NCBI GenBank assembly: GCA_902478395.1
Contig: CABSKZ010000029.1
Location: 1-16,223 of the forward strand
Reading direction: 5' to 3'
DNA: 16,223 nucleotides
DNA from: an uncultured Eubacteriales bacterium
GTDB taxonomy: Bacteria; Bacillota; Clostridia; UBA1381; UBA9506
The notes under the pieces were generated by a model that worked only from the letters and a program-made list of their open reading frames with translations, ran no database searches and was not told the origin of the DNA. Each line of letters opens with the position of its first letter. Positions within the stretch are counted from its first letter, which is position 1. Positions 1 through 7,399 of this stretch are shown in pieces. A program made the position numbers and the translations under genes.

Positions 1-121
1 CAATCCCTCTCGCTCACTATTGTTGACAGAGGTAGGTAAAAATATTCCTATTTCTGGAAATTTTCTGTTTCTTGCTATGATTTTTGGTAAAAGTTTCAAA
101 TAAACACCTGAAATTAGGAAG

Positions 122-508
122 TCAATCGACGCAAATGAACTCTTTAATTTTTTGAAATTTTTGTTCCCCAATTCCGTCGATTTTTTTGATATCTTCGATG
201 ACTTTAAAAGGTGTTACACTGCGATAGTCAATAATTTTTTCCACAGTTGCCGGGCCGATGCCTTCCAATTTGTTTAGGTCACGCGCTGTTGCTGTGTTAA
301 GGTTGATTTTGCCGTCAGGACGAGCTGTAGAAACAGCCAAAGCGTCTTTGGCAGATGCCGGGGTAGCGGTCGGTTTCGCGCTGATTCCGGTCGTGACGGA
401 CCCGCCGTCCGTTACAGGGTAGCCGGAACGCCAAAGCAGAACGCTCCCAACTGCCGAGATGGCGGCAACCAACAGACAACCAAGCGCAATTTTCTGCATT
501 TTTTGCAT
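122..508 (-). CDS. comEA: ComEA-like helix-hairpin-helix DNA-binding protein, membrane anchored
   Basis: A 128-residue protein with one N-terminal membrane segment (about residues 7-27), a low-complexity Thr/Ala/Pro linker (about 33-65) and a C-terminal tandem helix-hairpin-helix domain (about 68-126). The domain opens with the family hallmark INLNTA and carries two GIG hairpins (residues 93-95 and 122-124). In competent Gram-positive bacteria ComEA binds incoming double-stranded DNA outside the membrane and passes it to ComEC. The start at 508 is chosen because GAGGGGAG (about 519-526) lies 9-10 bases upstream and the membrane segment follows at once; the frame stays open to 592 but those extra residues look non-coding. 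Longer ComEA proteins carry an SLBB domain between anchor and HhH; it is absent here. No comEC or other competence gene is in the window, so uptake function is inferred from the family only. The gene diverges from ftsK. Confidence 0.85.
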   Translation of the reverse strand: MQKMQKIALGCLLVAAISAVGSVLLWRSGYPVTDGGSVTTGISAKPTATPASAKDALAVSTARPDGKINLNTATARDLNKLEGIGPATVEKIIDYRSVTPFKVIEDIKKIDGIGEQKFQKIKEFICVD

Positions 509-668
509 GTCAAATTTTCTCCCCTCATTATATAATATAGAAGAAAAGCAGGACTTTGTTCTCATTTTAGCAATACTATGCGCAAAAAGCAAGCAGTTTC
601 GCTAAAAAACGGAGGGATTCACTCCGGCTCATAATCAAACATATGTTTTATTTTTTTGAAGAAACAGG

Positions 669-697
669 TGGAAAATTTTTTCGGGATATGATATAAT
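669..697 (+). promoter_or_regulatory. Extended -10 promoter ahead of the structured intergenic RNA
   Basis: TGATATAAT (689-697) is a perfect -10 box with the TGn extension. A weak -35-like TGGAAA lies at 669-674 with 17-base spacing. The expected transcription start is about 703-705, just before the foldable region and more than 420 bases before the ftsK start codon. The same TGATATAAT 9-mer occurs in the kduI and rpmB promoters, which supports it as a genuine housekeeping promoter. Function is inferred from motif only. Confidence 0.7.
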
Positions 698-703
698 ATT
701 TAC

Positions 704-962
704 AGTAGTATCCTGGCGGAAGTAAAACACAAGTGTTTTCTGCAAGTGGGCGCATGTACTTTTGTAAGCATGGAATCATTACTCAACAAGCGCCAAAACG
801 CTTGCTTGCGGTATTGCCGCACATTTTAACAGCGTAAAATGCGAATGTGGTATCTTATGAAACACTTAGCGAAGCCGAGTGAAACGTCGGCGGATGCGCT
901 TAGTGTGAATATATGTCCAAACGTAAAAGGGTTTATTTTACATCTCCGGCAGGGAACTTTTT
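704..962 (+). ncRNA. Candidate structured non-coding RNA, family not identified
   Basis: About 260 bases with no good reading frame but many nested complementary segments directly downstream of a strong promoter. Pairings visible by eye: a closing stem of 711-720 with 944-954 (about 9 pairs, one bulge and one mismatch); hairpin 724-730/733-739; 742-746 with 805-809 enclosing hairpins 753-759/764-772 and 787-792/799-804; hairpin 807-811/817-821; a perfect 7-pair hairpin 822-828/835-841 with a six-base loop; a long hairpin 862-871/897-906 (one T-T mismatch) capped by 874-878/887-891; and hairpin 923-928/936-941. A run of five T follows the closing stem at 958-962. GGCGC (749-753) could instead pair with GCGCC (790-794), giving an alternative fold. 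Hallmark sequences of tmRNA, RNase P RNA, SRP RNA and T-box leaders were not seen. raiA RNA or 6S RNA are possible but unverified. Confidence 0.55.
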
Positions 963-966
963 GCGC

Positions 967-1048
967 ACGAAATTTATTTCACATTGCTTGGGACCTTTAG
1001 GCGCCCAGTAGGCATAAAATTCAAGAATTTATCGCACCATCATTTCGT
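967..1048 (+). other. Second foldable block upstream of ftsK
   Basis: ACGAAAT (967-973) is complementary to ATTTCGT (1042-1048) and would close a domain of about 82 bases. Inside it, TGC plus TGGG (about 985-992) can pair with CCCA plus GCA (about 1004-1014), with CCT/AGG continuing in the loop. A second hairpin forms from ATTC-flanked inverted repeats around 1016-1031. It could be the 3' domain of the RNA starting near 704, an ftsK leader, or chance folding. No protein gene was found here. The overall size resembles a tRNA, but canonical tRNA arms and a GTTCGA T-loop are missing. Confidence 0.35.
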
Positions 1049-1066
1049 AAATAGAAGTTACTTGTT

Positions 1067-1094
1067 TTTCTGATTTCAAGAATCAGGAATTTTT
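1067..1094 (+). terminator. Weak terminator-like hairpin just before ftsK
   Basis: TTTCTGATT (1067-1075) pairs with AATCAGGAA (1081-1089, one G-T wobble) around loop TCAAG, followed by five T (1090-1094). The stem is AT-rich, so termination would be modest. It ends 21 bases before the ftsK ribosome binding site, so it could end the upstream RNA or attenuate ftsK. No clear separate ftsK promoter was seen after it. Confidence 0.4.
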
Positions 1095-1129
1095 AACGTT
1101 TTGATACCCAAGATGAAGGAGCTGCAAAC

Positions 1130-3655
1130 ATGGCTGCAAAGAAAACACCGGCGGCGAAAAGTGCAAAAAAGCGAAGCGCCGCGGCACAAACAAAGAACAA
1201 GGAAAACGCGATGAAACAGGAATTGATAGCCCTGTTTACCGTTGTTGCCGGCGCGCTGATTGCGGTGTTTTTATACGCCCCGTCTGGCATTGTTGGCGAA
1301 TGGATTAAAACGTTTTTCCTCGGTATCGGCGGTGTACCAGTCTATCTGCTTCCGCTGCTGGTAATTGCCAATGGAATCCATCGCGCCGTTCAAAAAAAAT
1401 ATGAAGAGAGCCTTTATAAGTACATATTAATTTGTATTTCTATCTTTGTTCTCAGTGCGATTTTCCATCTATTTTCCGGAGGAGATAAGTGTAATCCCCT
1501 GCTGCTCACCAGTATGGCGCAATATTACGAATATGGCGCCTATGGAATGGGCGGCGGTTTAATCGGCGGCATTATCACCGATATTTTCCGGAATCTGGTT
1601 GGTTCGATCGCGACGGGTATCATCTTGTTCACTGTGCTGATTGTCCTGATTATGGTCCTCACCAAATGGTCTCCGGTCAAGGCCCTGCTGCGGTGCATTG
1701 TCCGGTTGTTTATGGGCGCGAAGGACACAGGCAAGAAGATTTCGGAAGAGGTAAAAGCGGAACGGGAAATCCGTGCGAAACAGGAGGAGCCGCCGCTCAA
1801 GCCGATGAAGCGGAAACGCATCAATTTCAGCGATGAGGAAGTGACACGTACCTCCAAAACCGAAGAATTACCGCAGAAACCATACGACGAGGAAGGCTAT
1901 TTGCCGGAATCTCTGCGGGAAGTGGAAATTGAATCTGAAGTGGAGCCAGGCGGTTTTGATAATATCGACGAAATTTTAAACCAGGCATTGCCGGATATGG
2001 AGGAGCCTGTTGTCAAACCGTCAAAACCTGCCGGAAAAGCCGCTGTATCAGCGGCGGAAACCGCTCCGTGGGAGAAGCCGGAACCCGAATCTATTAATAT
2101 AGAAGAAACTGCCGCAGAACCAGAAAATGAAACCGTCGTCAAACCTGAGAAAGTAGAGGGGATGATAGACGTTACAGAGGAAATTGAAGAAGAATTATAT
2201 GAACGAATTCCTTATACTTATCCAGATGTAAATCTGCTGGACGATTTCGGTACAGGGAGCGACAACGCAAATTCCCGCAACGAACTGAAAGAAACCGCAC
2301 AAAAACTGATATCCACGCTCAAAAGCTTCAATGTGGAAGCCAAGCTTTTAAACGTCAGCAAGGGGCCGACTGTAACACGCTATGAGTTGAAACCGGGCGA
2401 GGGTGTGAAGGTCAGCAAAATCGTCGGACTTTCTGACGATATCGCGCTGCGTCTCGCGGCCAGCGGCGTCCGAATTGAAGCGCCGATTCCAAACAAAGAG
2501 GCCATCGGTATTGAGATTCCAAATAAATCGGTCGATATGGTGCATGTCCGTGAAGTTATCGACTCTAAGGAGTTCCGTGATTTTCCCTCTAAATTGGCGT
2601 TTGCAGTCGGAAAAGATATCACAGGGCGCAACATCGTATTTGATATTGGTAAAATGCCTCATGTGCTGATAGCCGGAGCCACCGGTTCCGGTAAGTCGGT
2701 TTGTATCAATACGCTGATAACCAGCCTGATTTATAAAGCGGACCCGAACGAGGTCAAACTGCTCATGGTGGACCCGAAGGTGGTCGAGCTGGGCATTTAC
2801 AACGGCATACCGCATCTGCTGATTCCTGTCGTTACAGACCCGCGCCGCGCGTCTGGCGCCCTGTACTGGGCGGTGCAGGAAATGGTTCGGCGCTACAGCC
2901 TGTTTGCGGAAAATTCCGTCCGCGACATCAAGGGCTATAACAATATGATTCTCGACAGCGGCAAGGAAAACACCATGCCGCACATCGTCATCATCATTGA
3001 CGAGCTTGCGGATTTGATGATGGTCGCGCCGAATGAGGTGGAGGACTCCATTTGCCGTCTGGCGCAAATGGCGCGTGCCGCGGGAATGCACTTGGTTATC
3101 GCGACGCAGCGTCCATCCGTCGACGTTATTACGGGTATCATTAAGGCGAATATCCCGTCCCGCATTGCCTTTGCCGTTTCCTCACAGGTGGACAGCCGAA
3201 CAATTCTGGACAGCGGAGGTGCGGAAAAGCTTCTTGGCCGCGGAGATATGCTGTTTAATCCGGTCGGCGCCTCCAAACCAACGCGGTTACAGGGCTGTTT
3301 CATTTCCGACAAGGAAGTGGAACGGGTCGTGGAATTTGTGAAAGGACAGGCGGATGTAAAGTATGATGAAGACATCATTGAGAAAATAGACAACGGCAAG
3401 CCTGTCAATATCAATGATAATAAGGGAGACGCGGGGGACAACGATGAGCTGCTCCCGAAGGCGATTGAAATTGCGGTGGATACTGGAAAAATTTCCGCAT
3501 CCTACATCCAGCGCCGCCTGAAGGTTGGTTTTTCGCGTGCGGCGCGCATCGTCGACCAGATGGAAGAGCGCGGCTGGATCGGGCCGCCGGATGGCAGTAA
3601 GCCGCGTGAAGTGCTCATCACGAAGGAAGAATATCTGGAAATGAGCATGCGCTAA
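1130..3655 (+). CDS. ftsK: DNA translocase FtsK/SpoIIIE
   Basis: An 841-residue hexameric ATP-driven DNA pump that clears chromosomal DNA from the division or sporulation septum. Order of parts: a Lys/Ala-rich cytoplasmic start (1-28); about five hydrophobic membrane segments (roughly 31-50, 62-81, 97-116, 139-158, 160-180); an acidic, proline-containing linker (about 200-380); and the RecA-like motor. Walker A is GATGSGKS at 516-523 (Lys522). Walker B is a run of Ile ending in Asp624-Glu625. A C-terminal winged-helix gamma domain (about 770-841, motif SRAARIVDQME) reads polar DNA sequences in this family. AAGGAG (1116-1121) lies 8 bases before the ATG, supporting this start; Met28 is a less likely alternative. 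Whether its main role is vegetative (FtsK) or sporulation-specific (SpoIIIE) cannot be decided here. The next gene starts within about 20 bases, suggesting co-transcription. Confidence 0.95.
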   Translation: MAAKKTPAAKSAKKRSAAAQTKNKENAMKQELIALFTVVAGALIAVFLYAPSGIVGEWIKTFFLGIGGVPVYLLPLLVIANGIHRAVQKKYEESLYKYILICISIFVLSAIFHLFSGGDKCNPLLLTSMAQYYEYGAYGMGGGLIGGIITDIFRNLVGSIATGIILFTVLIVLIMVLTKWSPVKALLRCIVRLFMGAKDTGKKISEEVKAEREIRAKQEEPPLKPMKRKRINFSDEEVTRTSKTEELPQKPYDEEGYLPESLREVEIESEVEPGGFDNIDEILNQALPDMEEPVVKPSKPAGKAAVSAAETAPWEKPEPESINIEETAAEPENETVVKPEKVEGMIDVTEEIEEELYERIPYTYPDVNLLDDFGTGSDNANSRNELKETAQKLISTLKSFNVEAKLLNVSKGPTVTRYELKPGEGVKVSKIVGLSDDIALRLAASGVRIEAPIPNKEAIGIEIPNKSVDMVHVREVIDSKEFRDFPSKLAFAVGKDITGRNIVFDIGKMPHVLIAGATGSGKSVCINTLITSLIYKADPNEVKLLMVDPKVVELGIYNGIPHLLIPVVTDPRRASGALYWAVQEMVRRYSLFAENSVRDIKGYNNMILDSGKENTMPHIVIIIDELADLMMVAPNEVEDSICRLAQMARAAGMHLVIATQRPSVDVITGIIKANIPSRIAFAVSSQVDSRTILDSGGAEKLLGRGDMLFNPVGASKPTRLQGCFISDKEVERVVEFVKGQADVKYDEDIIEKIDNGKPVNINDNKGDAGDNDELLPKAIEIAVDTGKISASYIQRRLKVGFSRAARIVDQMEERGWIGPPDGSKPREVLITKEEYLEMSMR

Positions 3656-3675
3656 CGGTGCGGAAAGGCAGGAAA

Positions 3676-5667
3676 ATGTCAGGAGTAAAGCAGGGCTTTC
3701 TGCCCACAACAAAGGAAGATATGGATGCGCTTGGGTGGGACAGGCTCGATTTTTTGTACGTATCCGGCGATGCATATGTGGACCATCCGAGCTTTGGCCA
3801 CGCTATCATCACGCGGGTGCTGACCGCTAACGGCTACCGCGTAGGCATCATTGCACAGCCGGGCTGGGAAACCGCCGAAGCTTTCGGGAAGCTGGGGAAA
3901 CCACGGTTGGGTGTATTGGTCGGCGCGGGCAATATGGATTCTATGGTAAATCATTATACCGCGGCAAAAAAGCCGCGCAGTGACGATTTATATTCGCCCG
4001 GCGGCAAAGCGGGCCATCGGCCTGACCGTGCGACGATTGTCTATTGTAACCGTATCCGCGAGGCGTTTGGTGATATTCCGCTTATCATTGGTGGAATCGA
4101 GGCGAGCCTGCGGCGGTTTGCGCACTACGATTACTGGCAGGATAAGGTGCGGCGCTCCATCTTAGTGGACAGCCGCGCCGATTTGCTGATATACGGCATG
4201 GGAGAGCGTGCAGTCGTCCAGATTGCAAACGCGCTGGAGGCGGGTTGCCCGGTGCGGGAAATTACACACGTCGCGGGAACTTGTTATCTGACAAAAAATG
4301 TCGGGACACTAACGGAAAATGCTGTATTTGTTCCGTCCTTTGAAGAGGTCCGCGAAAATAAGAAAAGCTATGCCTCCGCGGCGCGGGTCGAGCTGGAAGA
4401 GCAGGACCCGGTGCGTGGAAGGACGGTCGTGCAGCAGCACATAGACCGGTATCTGGTGCAGAACCCGCCCCAGCTTCCGCTCAATGAACGGGAGCTTGAC
4501 GAGGTATATGCCTTGCCGTATACGAGAACGTACCATCCCTCCTATGAAGAAGCGGGCGGGATTCCTGCCATCAACGAAGTGAAATTCAGCCTTACCAGTG
4601 TGCGCGGCTGTTTTGGTGCGTGCAATTTTTGCGCGCTCACATTCCATCAGGGCAGAATCGTGCAGGGCAGGAGCCATAAATCCATAATAGAGGAGGCGGA
4701 GAAGCTTCTGGCCGAACCGGATTTTAAAGGCTACATCCACGATGTGGGCGGACCAACGGCAAATTTCCGACATCCGGCATGTAAGAACCAGCTGAAATCC
4801 GGCGCGTGTAAAAACAAACAGTGCCTATATCCCGCGCCGTGCAAGGCGATGGAGGTTAACCACAGCGACTACTTGTCCCTGCTGCGCAAACTCCGCAGGC
4901 TTCCCGGCGTCAAGAAGGTGTTCGTCCGTTCCGGTATCCGGTACGACTATTTGCTTGCGGACAAGGATGACACATTTTTCCGGGAACTGTGCGAGCACCA
5001 TGTCAGCGGACAACTAAAAGTCGCGCCGGAACATATTTCGAAAAATGTCCTAAAATATATGGGAAAACCAGGAAGAGAAATCTACGATCGGTTCTCAGAG
5101 AAGTTTTACGCAATCAATCAGAAGCTTGGGAAAAAGCAGTACCTGGTGCCGTATCTTATGTCGAGCCACCCAGGCAGTACGCTTTCCGACGCGGTAGAGC
5201 TGGCATTATATTTAAAGCGGCACAGCATCACGCCGCAGCAGGTGCAGGACTTTTATCCGACGCCGGGAACGGTCTCCACCTGCATGTTCTACACGGGAAT
5301 CGACCCGCGCACCATGCGCGCGGTCTATGTGCCGAAAACGCCGGAGGACAAACAGATGCAGCGTGCGCTTTTGCAGTATAAAAATCCGGCGAATTATGAG
5401 ATGGTCTACAAAGCACTTATCAAGGCGGGCAGGGAAGATTTGATAGGCTTTTCGCAAAACTGCCTGATTCGCCCAAAGCGCGGCGGGGGCGGATATGCCG
5501 CGCAGATGAAGAAAACGGGCGGAAAAACACAATCCGCAAAACATGGGAAAACAACCGATAAAGGAGGATATAAAAAGAATGCAGGCAAAAATTCTGGACG
5601 GAAAAATGGTGTCGCAGAGGGTCAAAGACGAACTCAGGGAAGAAGTGGCAAGGCTAAAAAAAGATAA
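3676..5667 (+). CDS. YgiQ-family radical SAM protein
   Basis: A 663-residue member of the YgiQ family (uncharacterised radical SAM enzymes). It opens with FLPTTKEDM, followed by LDFLYVSGDAYVDHPSFGHA, typical of the YgiQ N-terminal domain. The radical SAM cluster motif CX3CX2C is at Cys312, Cys316 and Cys319 and would ligate a [4Fe-4S] cluster that cleaves S-adenosylmethionine. A second cysteine cluster about 60-80 residues later (CKNKQCLYPAPC) is also usual in the family. The core ends near residue 600; a Lys/Gly-rich tail of about 60 residues follows. The last 29 codons are read in another frame over the start of folD. The ATG at 3676 is preferred (AAAGG 7-8 bases upstream); an in-frame GTG at 3658 is possible. 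Substrate and reaction are unknown. It lies 20 bases after ftsK, probably in the same operon. Confidence 0.92.
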   Translation: MSGVKQGFLPTTKEDMDALGWDRLDFLYVSGDAYVDHPSFGHAIITRVLTANGYRVGIIAQPGWETAEAFGKLGKPRLGVLVGAGNMDSMVNHYTAAKKPRSDDLYSPGGKAGHRPDRATIVYCNRIREAFGDIPLIIGGIEASLRRFAHYDYWQDKVRRSILVDSRADLLIYGMGERAVVQIANALEAGCPVREITHVAGTCYLTKNVGTLTENAVFVPSFEEVRENKKSYASAARVELEEQDPVRGRTVVQQHIDRYLVQNPPQLPLNERELDEVYALPYTRTYHPSYEEAGGIPAINEVKFSLTSVRGCFGACNFCALTFHQGRIVQGRSHKSIIEEAEKLLAEPDFKGYIHDVGGPTANFRHPACKNQLKSGACKNKQCLYPAPCKAMEVNHSDYLSLLRKLRRLPGVKKVFVRSGIRYDYLLADKDDTFFRELCEHHVSGQLKVAPEHISKNVLKYMGKPGREIYDRFSEKFYAINQKLGKKQYLVPYLMSSHPGSTLSDAVELALYLKRHSITPQQVQDFYPTPGTVSTCMFYTGIDPRTMRAVYVPKTPEDKQMQRALLQYKNPANYEMVYKALIKAGREDLIGFSQNCLIRPKRGGGGYAAQMKKTGGKTQSAKHGKTTDKGGYKKNAGKNSGRKNGVAEGQRRTQGRSGKAKKR

Positions 5668-6424
5668 GGGCCTTGTGCCGGGGCTTGCGGTTATTATCGT
5701 GGGCGAGGACCCGGCCTCGAAGATTTATGTGCGCAACAAAAAACGCGCGTGTGAGGAAATCGGCATCCACTCGGAAGAGTACGCGCTTCCGGAGGAAACT
5801 ACGCAGGAAGAGCTGCTCGATTTGGTGGAAAGACTCAACCACAAAGAGGACATCCACGGCATTCTATGCCAGATGCCATTGCCGCGCCATCTGGATGAAA
5901 AGGCGGTTATCAACGCGATTTCCCCGAAAAAGGATGTGGACGCCTTCCACCCAGTCAATGTTGGGAAAATCATGATTGGCGACTACGATTTTCTCCCCTG
6001 TACGCCGGCCGGCGTGATGGAATTGATAAAGGAGAGCGGAATCGATGTGTGCGGCAAGGAATGTGTTGTGGTCGGCCGCAGCAATATCGTGGGTAAGCCC
6101 ATGTCCATGCTGCTCCTGCACCAGCATGGCACAGTGACCATCTGCCATTCGCGCACAAAGGATTTGAAGGAGGTCTGCCGTCGGGCGGATATTTTAGTGG
6201 CGGCTGTCGGTGTGCCGGAGCTGATTACGGGCGACATGGTAAAAGAAGGTGCGGTCGTAATCGATGTAGGAATGAACCGGCTGGAGAACAAAAAGCTGGT
6301 CGGCGACGTGAATTTTGCGGAGGCTTCGGAGCGCGCATCTGCCATCACGCCTGTGCCGGGCGGAGTAGGCCCGATGACGATTGCCATGCTGATGAAAAAC
6401 ACGGTCCGTGCCGCACAGCTGTAG
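5579..6424 (+). CDS. folD: Bifunctional methylenetetrahydrofolate dehydrogenase/cyclohydrolase FolD
   Basis: A 281-residue cytosolic enzyme of one-carbon metabolism. It interconverts 5,10-methylene-, 5,10-methenyl- and 10-formyl-tetrahydrofolate using NADP(H) or NAD(H). Family landmarks are in place: YVRNK with catalytic Lys54, QMPLP with Gln98, DVDAFHP with Asp121, the nucleotide-binding GRSNIVGKP (166-174) and PVPGGVGPMT (258-267). Length matches the usual 280-290. The start at 5579 is chosen because AGGAGG (5562-5567) lies 11 bases upstream and the protein then begins like other FolD proteins (AKILDGK); the frame is open from 5543 but without support. The start lies 89 bases inside the upstream radical SAM gene, so the two are probably translationally linked. 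No other folate genes are adjacent. Confidence 0.96.
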   Translation: MQAKILDGKMVSQRVKDELREEVARLKKDKGLVPGLAVIIVGEDPASKIYVRNKKRACEEIGIHSEEYALPEETTQEELLDLVERLNHKEDIHGILCQMPLPRHLDEKAVINAISPKKDVDAFHPVNVGKIMIGDYDFLPCTPAGVMELIKESGIDVCGKECVVVGRSNIVGKPMSMLLLHQHGTVTICHSRTKDLKEVCRRADILVAAVGVPELITGDMVKEGAVVIDVGMNRLENKKLVGDVNFAEASERASAITPVPGGVGPMTIAMLMKNTVRAAQL

Positions 6425-6452
6425 GAGATTGTGAAATCCATAACGCAACGTT

Positions 6453-6472
6453 CAAATTATGTTTACAATTTG
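6453..6472. promoter_or_regulatory. Inverted repeat next to the kduI promoter, possible operator
   Basis: CAAATT-N8-AATTTG is a perfect 6-base inverted repeat ending 3 bases upstream of the kduI -35 box. Its position fits a regulator-binding site for the uronate genes, but no regulator gene is present and the motif matches no operator I can name. No T-run follows, so it is not a folD terminator. AT-rich repeats of this size also arise by chance. Confidence 0.3.
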
Positions 6473-6475
6473 GGC

Positions 6476-6504
6476 TTGATTCAATTTTTGGAAAGTGATA
6501 TAAT
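6476..6504 (+). promoter_or_regulatory. Promoter of the kduI-lipoprotein-kduD unit
   Basis: TTGATT (6476-6481), 17-base spacer, TATAAT (6499-6504) with a TG extension (6496-6497). The expected start is near 6511, leaving a leader of about 37 bases with AGGAGG (6535-6540) 7 bases before the kduI ATG. This marks a transcription unit separate from folD. Confidence 0.8.
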
Positions 6505-6547
6505 AAACTCGTAAAAATATGAATGAAATTAATTAGGAGGTTGTACA

Positions 6548-7378
6548 ATGGAAGTCAGACATAACTGGAATCCGAAAGATGCAAAGCATTACACGACAGA
6601 ACAGCTCAGAGAGGAATTTTTAATTCAAGATTTATTTACTCCTGATAATATTAAGCTGGTCTATTCCCACGTGGACAGAATTATCGTCGGCGGTATTTGC
6701 CCGGTCAATAAAACCCTGAAGCTAGAGGCGAGCAAAGAGCTCGGTGTAGACTATTTCCTTGAAAGACGGGAACTTGGCATTATCAATATCGGTGGTGCGG
6801 GTCAGGTTATTTTGGACGGCGAGGTTTACGATTTGGCAACCCGCGACGGCTTGTATGTCGGCATGGGAACAAAAGAAGTTGAATTTAAATCGAACGACGC
6901 TTCCAAACCGGCGAAATTCTATATGAACTCCGCACCGGCGCATAAAACCTATCCGACAGTGAAAATCGACATTACCAAGGCAAACAAGAGAAAACTGGGT
7001 ACGCCGGAGGAATCCAACGTCCGCACTATTAACCAGTTCATCCATCCGGACGTGTGCGATACCTGCCAGCTTCTGATGGGTATGACAGAGCTCGAACCAA
7101 CCAGCATGTGGAATACCATGCCTTGCCATACGCATGAAAGAAGAATGGAAGTGTACCTGTACTTCGATATTCCGGAGGATGGCGTTGTGTTCCATCTGAT
7201 GGGCGAACCGAATGAAACCCGCCATATCGTTATGCGCAACGAGGAAGCCGTCATTTCCCCGAGTTACTCCATCCACTCCGGCGTAGGTACAAAGAGCTAT
7301 ACCTTTATCTGGGGCATGGTTGGTGAAAATCAGAACTTTGACGACATGGATCACGTTGCTATGAAGGATTTAAAATAA
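6548..7378 (+). CDS. kduI: 5-dehydro-4-deoxy-D-glucuronate isomerase KduI
   Basis: A 276-residue cupin-fold, zinc-dependent isomerase. It converts 5-keto-4-deoxyuronate, formed from unsaturated uronates released by polysaccharide lyases, to 3-deoxy-D-glycero-2,5-hexodiulosonate in the cytoplasm. The metal site is visible: CHTHERRMEVY supplies His194, His196 and Glu201, and SIHSGVGT supplies His243, matching the spacing of the E. coli enzyme (278 residues). VDRIIVGGICP near the N-terminus is also typical. It is the first gene of a short operon with its own promoter. The next enzyme of the pathway, KduD, is encoded two genes downstream, which supports the function strongly. Confidence 0.96.
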   Translation: MEVRHNWNPKDAKHYTTEQLREEFLIQDLFTPDNIKLVYSHVDRIIVGGICPVNKTLKLEASKELGVDYFLERRELGIINIGGAGQVILDGEVYDLATRDGLYVGMGTKEVEFKSNDASKPAKFYMNSAPAHKTYPTVKIDITKANKRKLGTPEESNVRTINQFIHPDVCDTCQLLMGMTELEPTSMWNTMPCHTHERRMEVYLYFDIPEDGVVFHLMGEPNETRHIVMRNEEAVISPSYSIHSGVGTKSYTFIWGMVGENQNFDDMDHVAMKDLK

Positions 7379-7399
7379 CACGATAAAAGGAGATGTGCG

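Noticed and set aside
1..121. Promoter-like TTGACA at 23-28 on the plus strand
   Set aside because: The best -10 at proper spacing matches only three of six bases, and only the 3' end of a minus-strand gene follows, so no target gene is present.
508..592. Upstream extension of comEA to 592
   Set aside because: The extra 28 residues precede the membrane anchor, lack a Shine-Dalgarno site, and would place the strong GAGGGGAG site inside the gene.
704..962. tmRNA, RNase P RNA, SRP RNA or T-box leader
   Set aside because: The signature sequences I know for these (tRNA-like ends, RNase P GAGGAAAGTCC-type core, SRP GGAAGCAGC-type loop, T-box TGGNACCGCG) are not present.
962..1048. Possible tRNA
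   Set aside because: There is a 7-pair closing stem and a TTCAAGA-like loop, but no proper D-arm, anticodon arm or GG-TTCRA T-arm with correct spacing.
2348..3091. Open frame of 247 codons on the minus strand inside ftsK
   Set aside because: It lies wholly opposite the conserved motor domain of FtsK, has no ribosome binding site and its translation has no recognisable family features.
6722..7354. Open frame of 210 codons on the minus strand inside kduI
   Set aside because: It is antisense to a clearly recognised enzyme and is a by-product of its codon use; no start signal.
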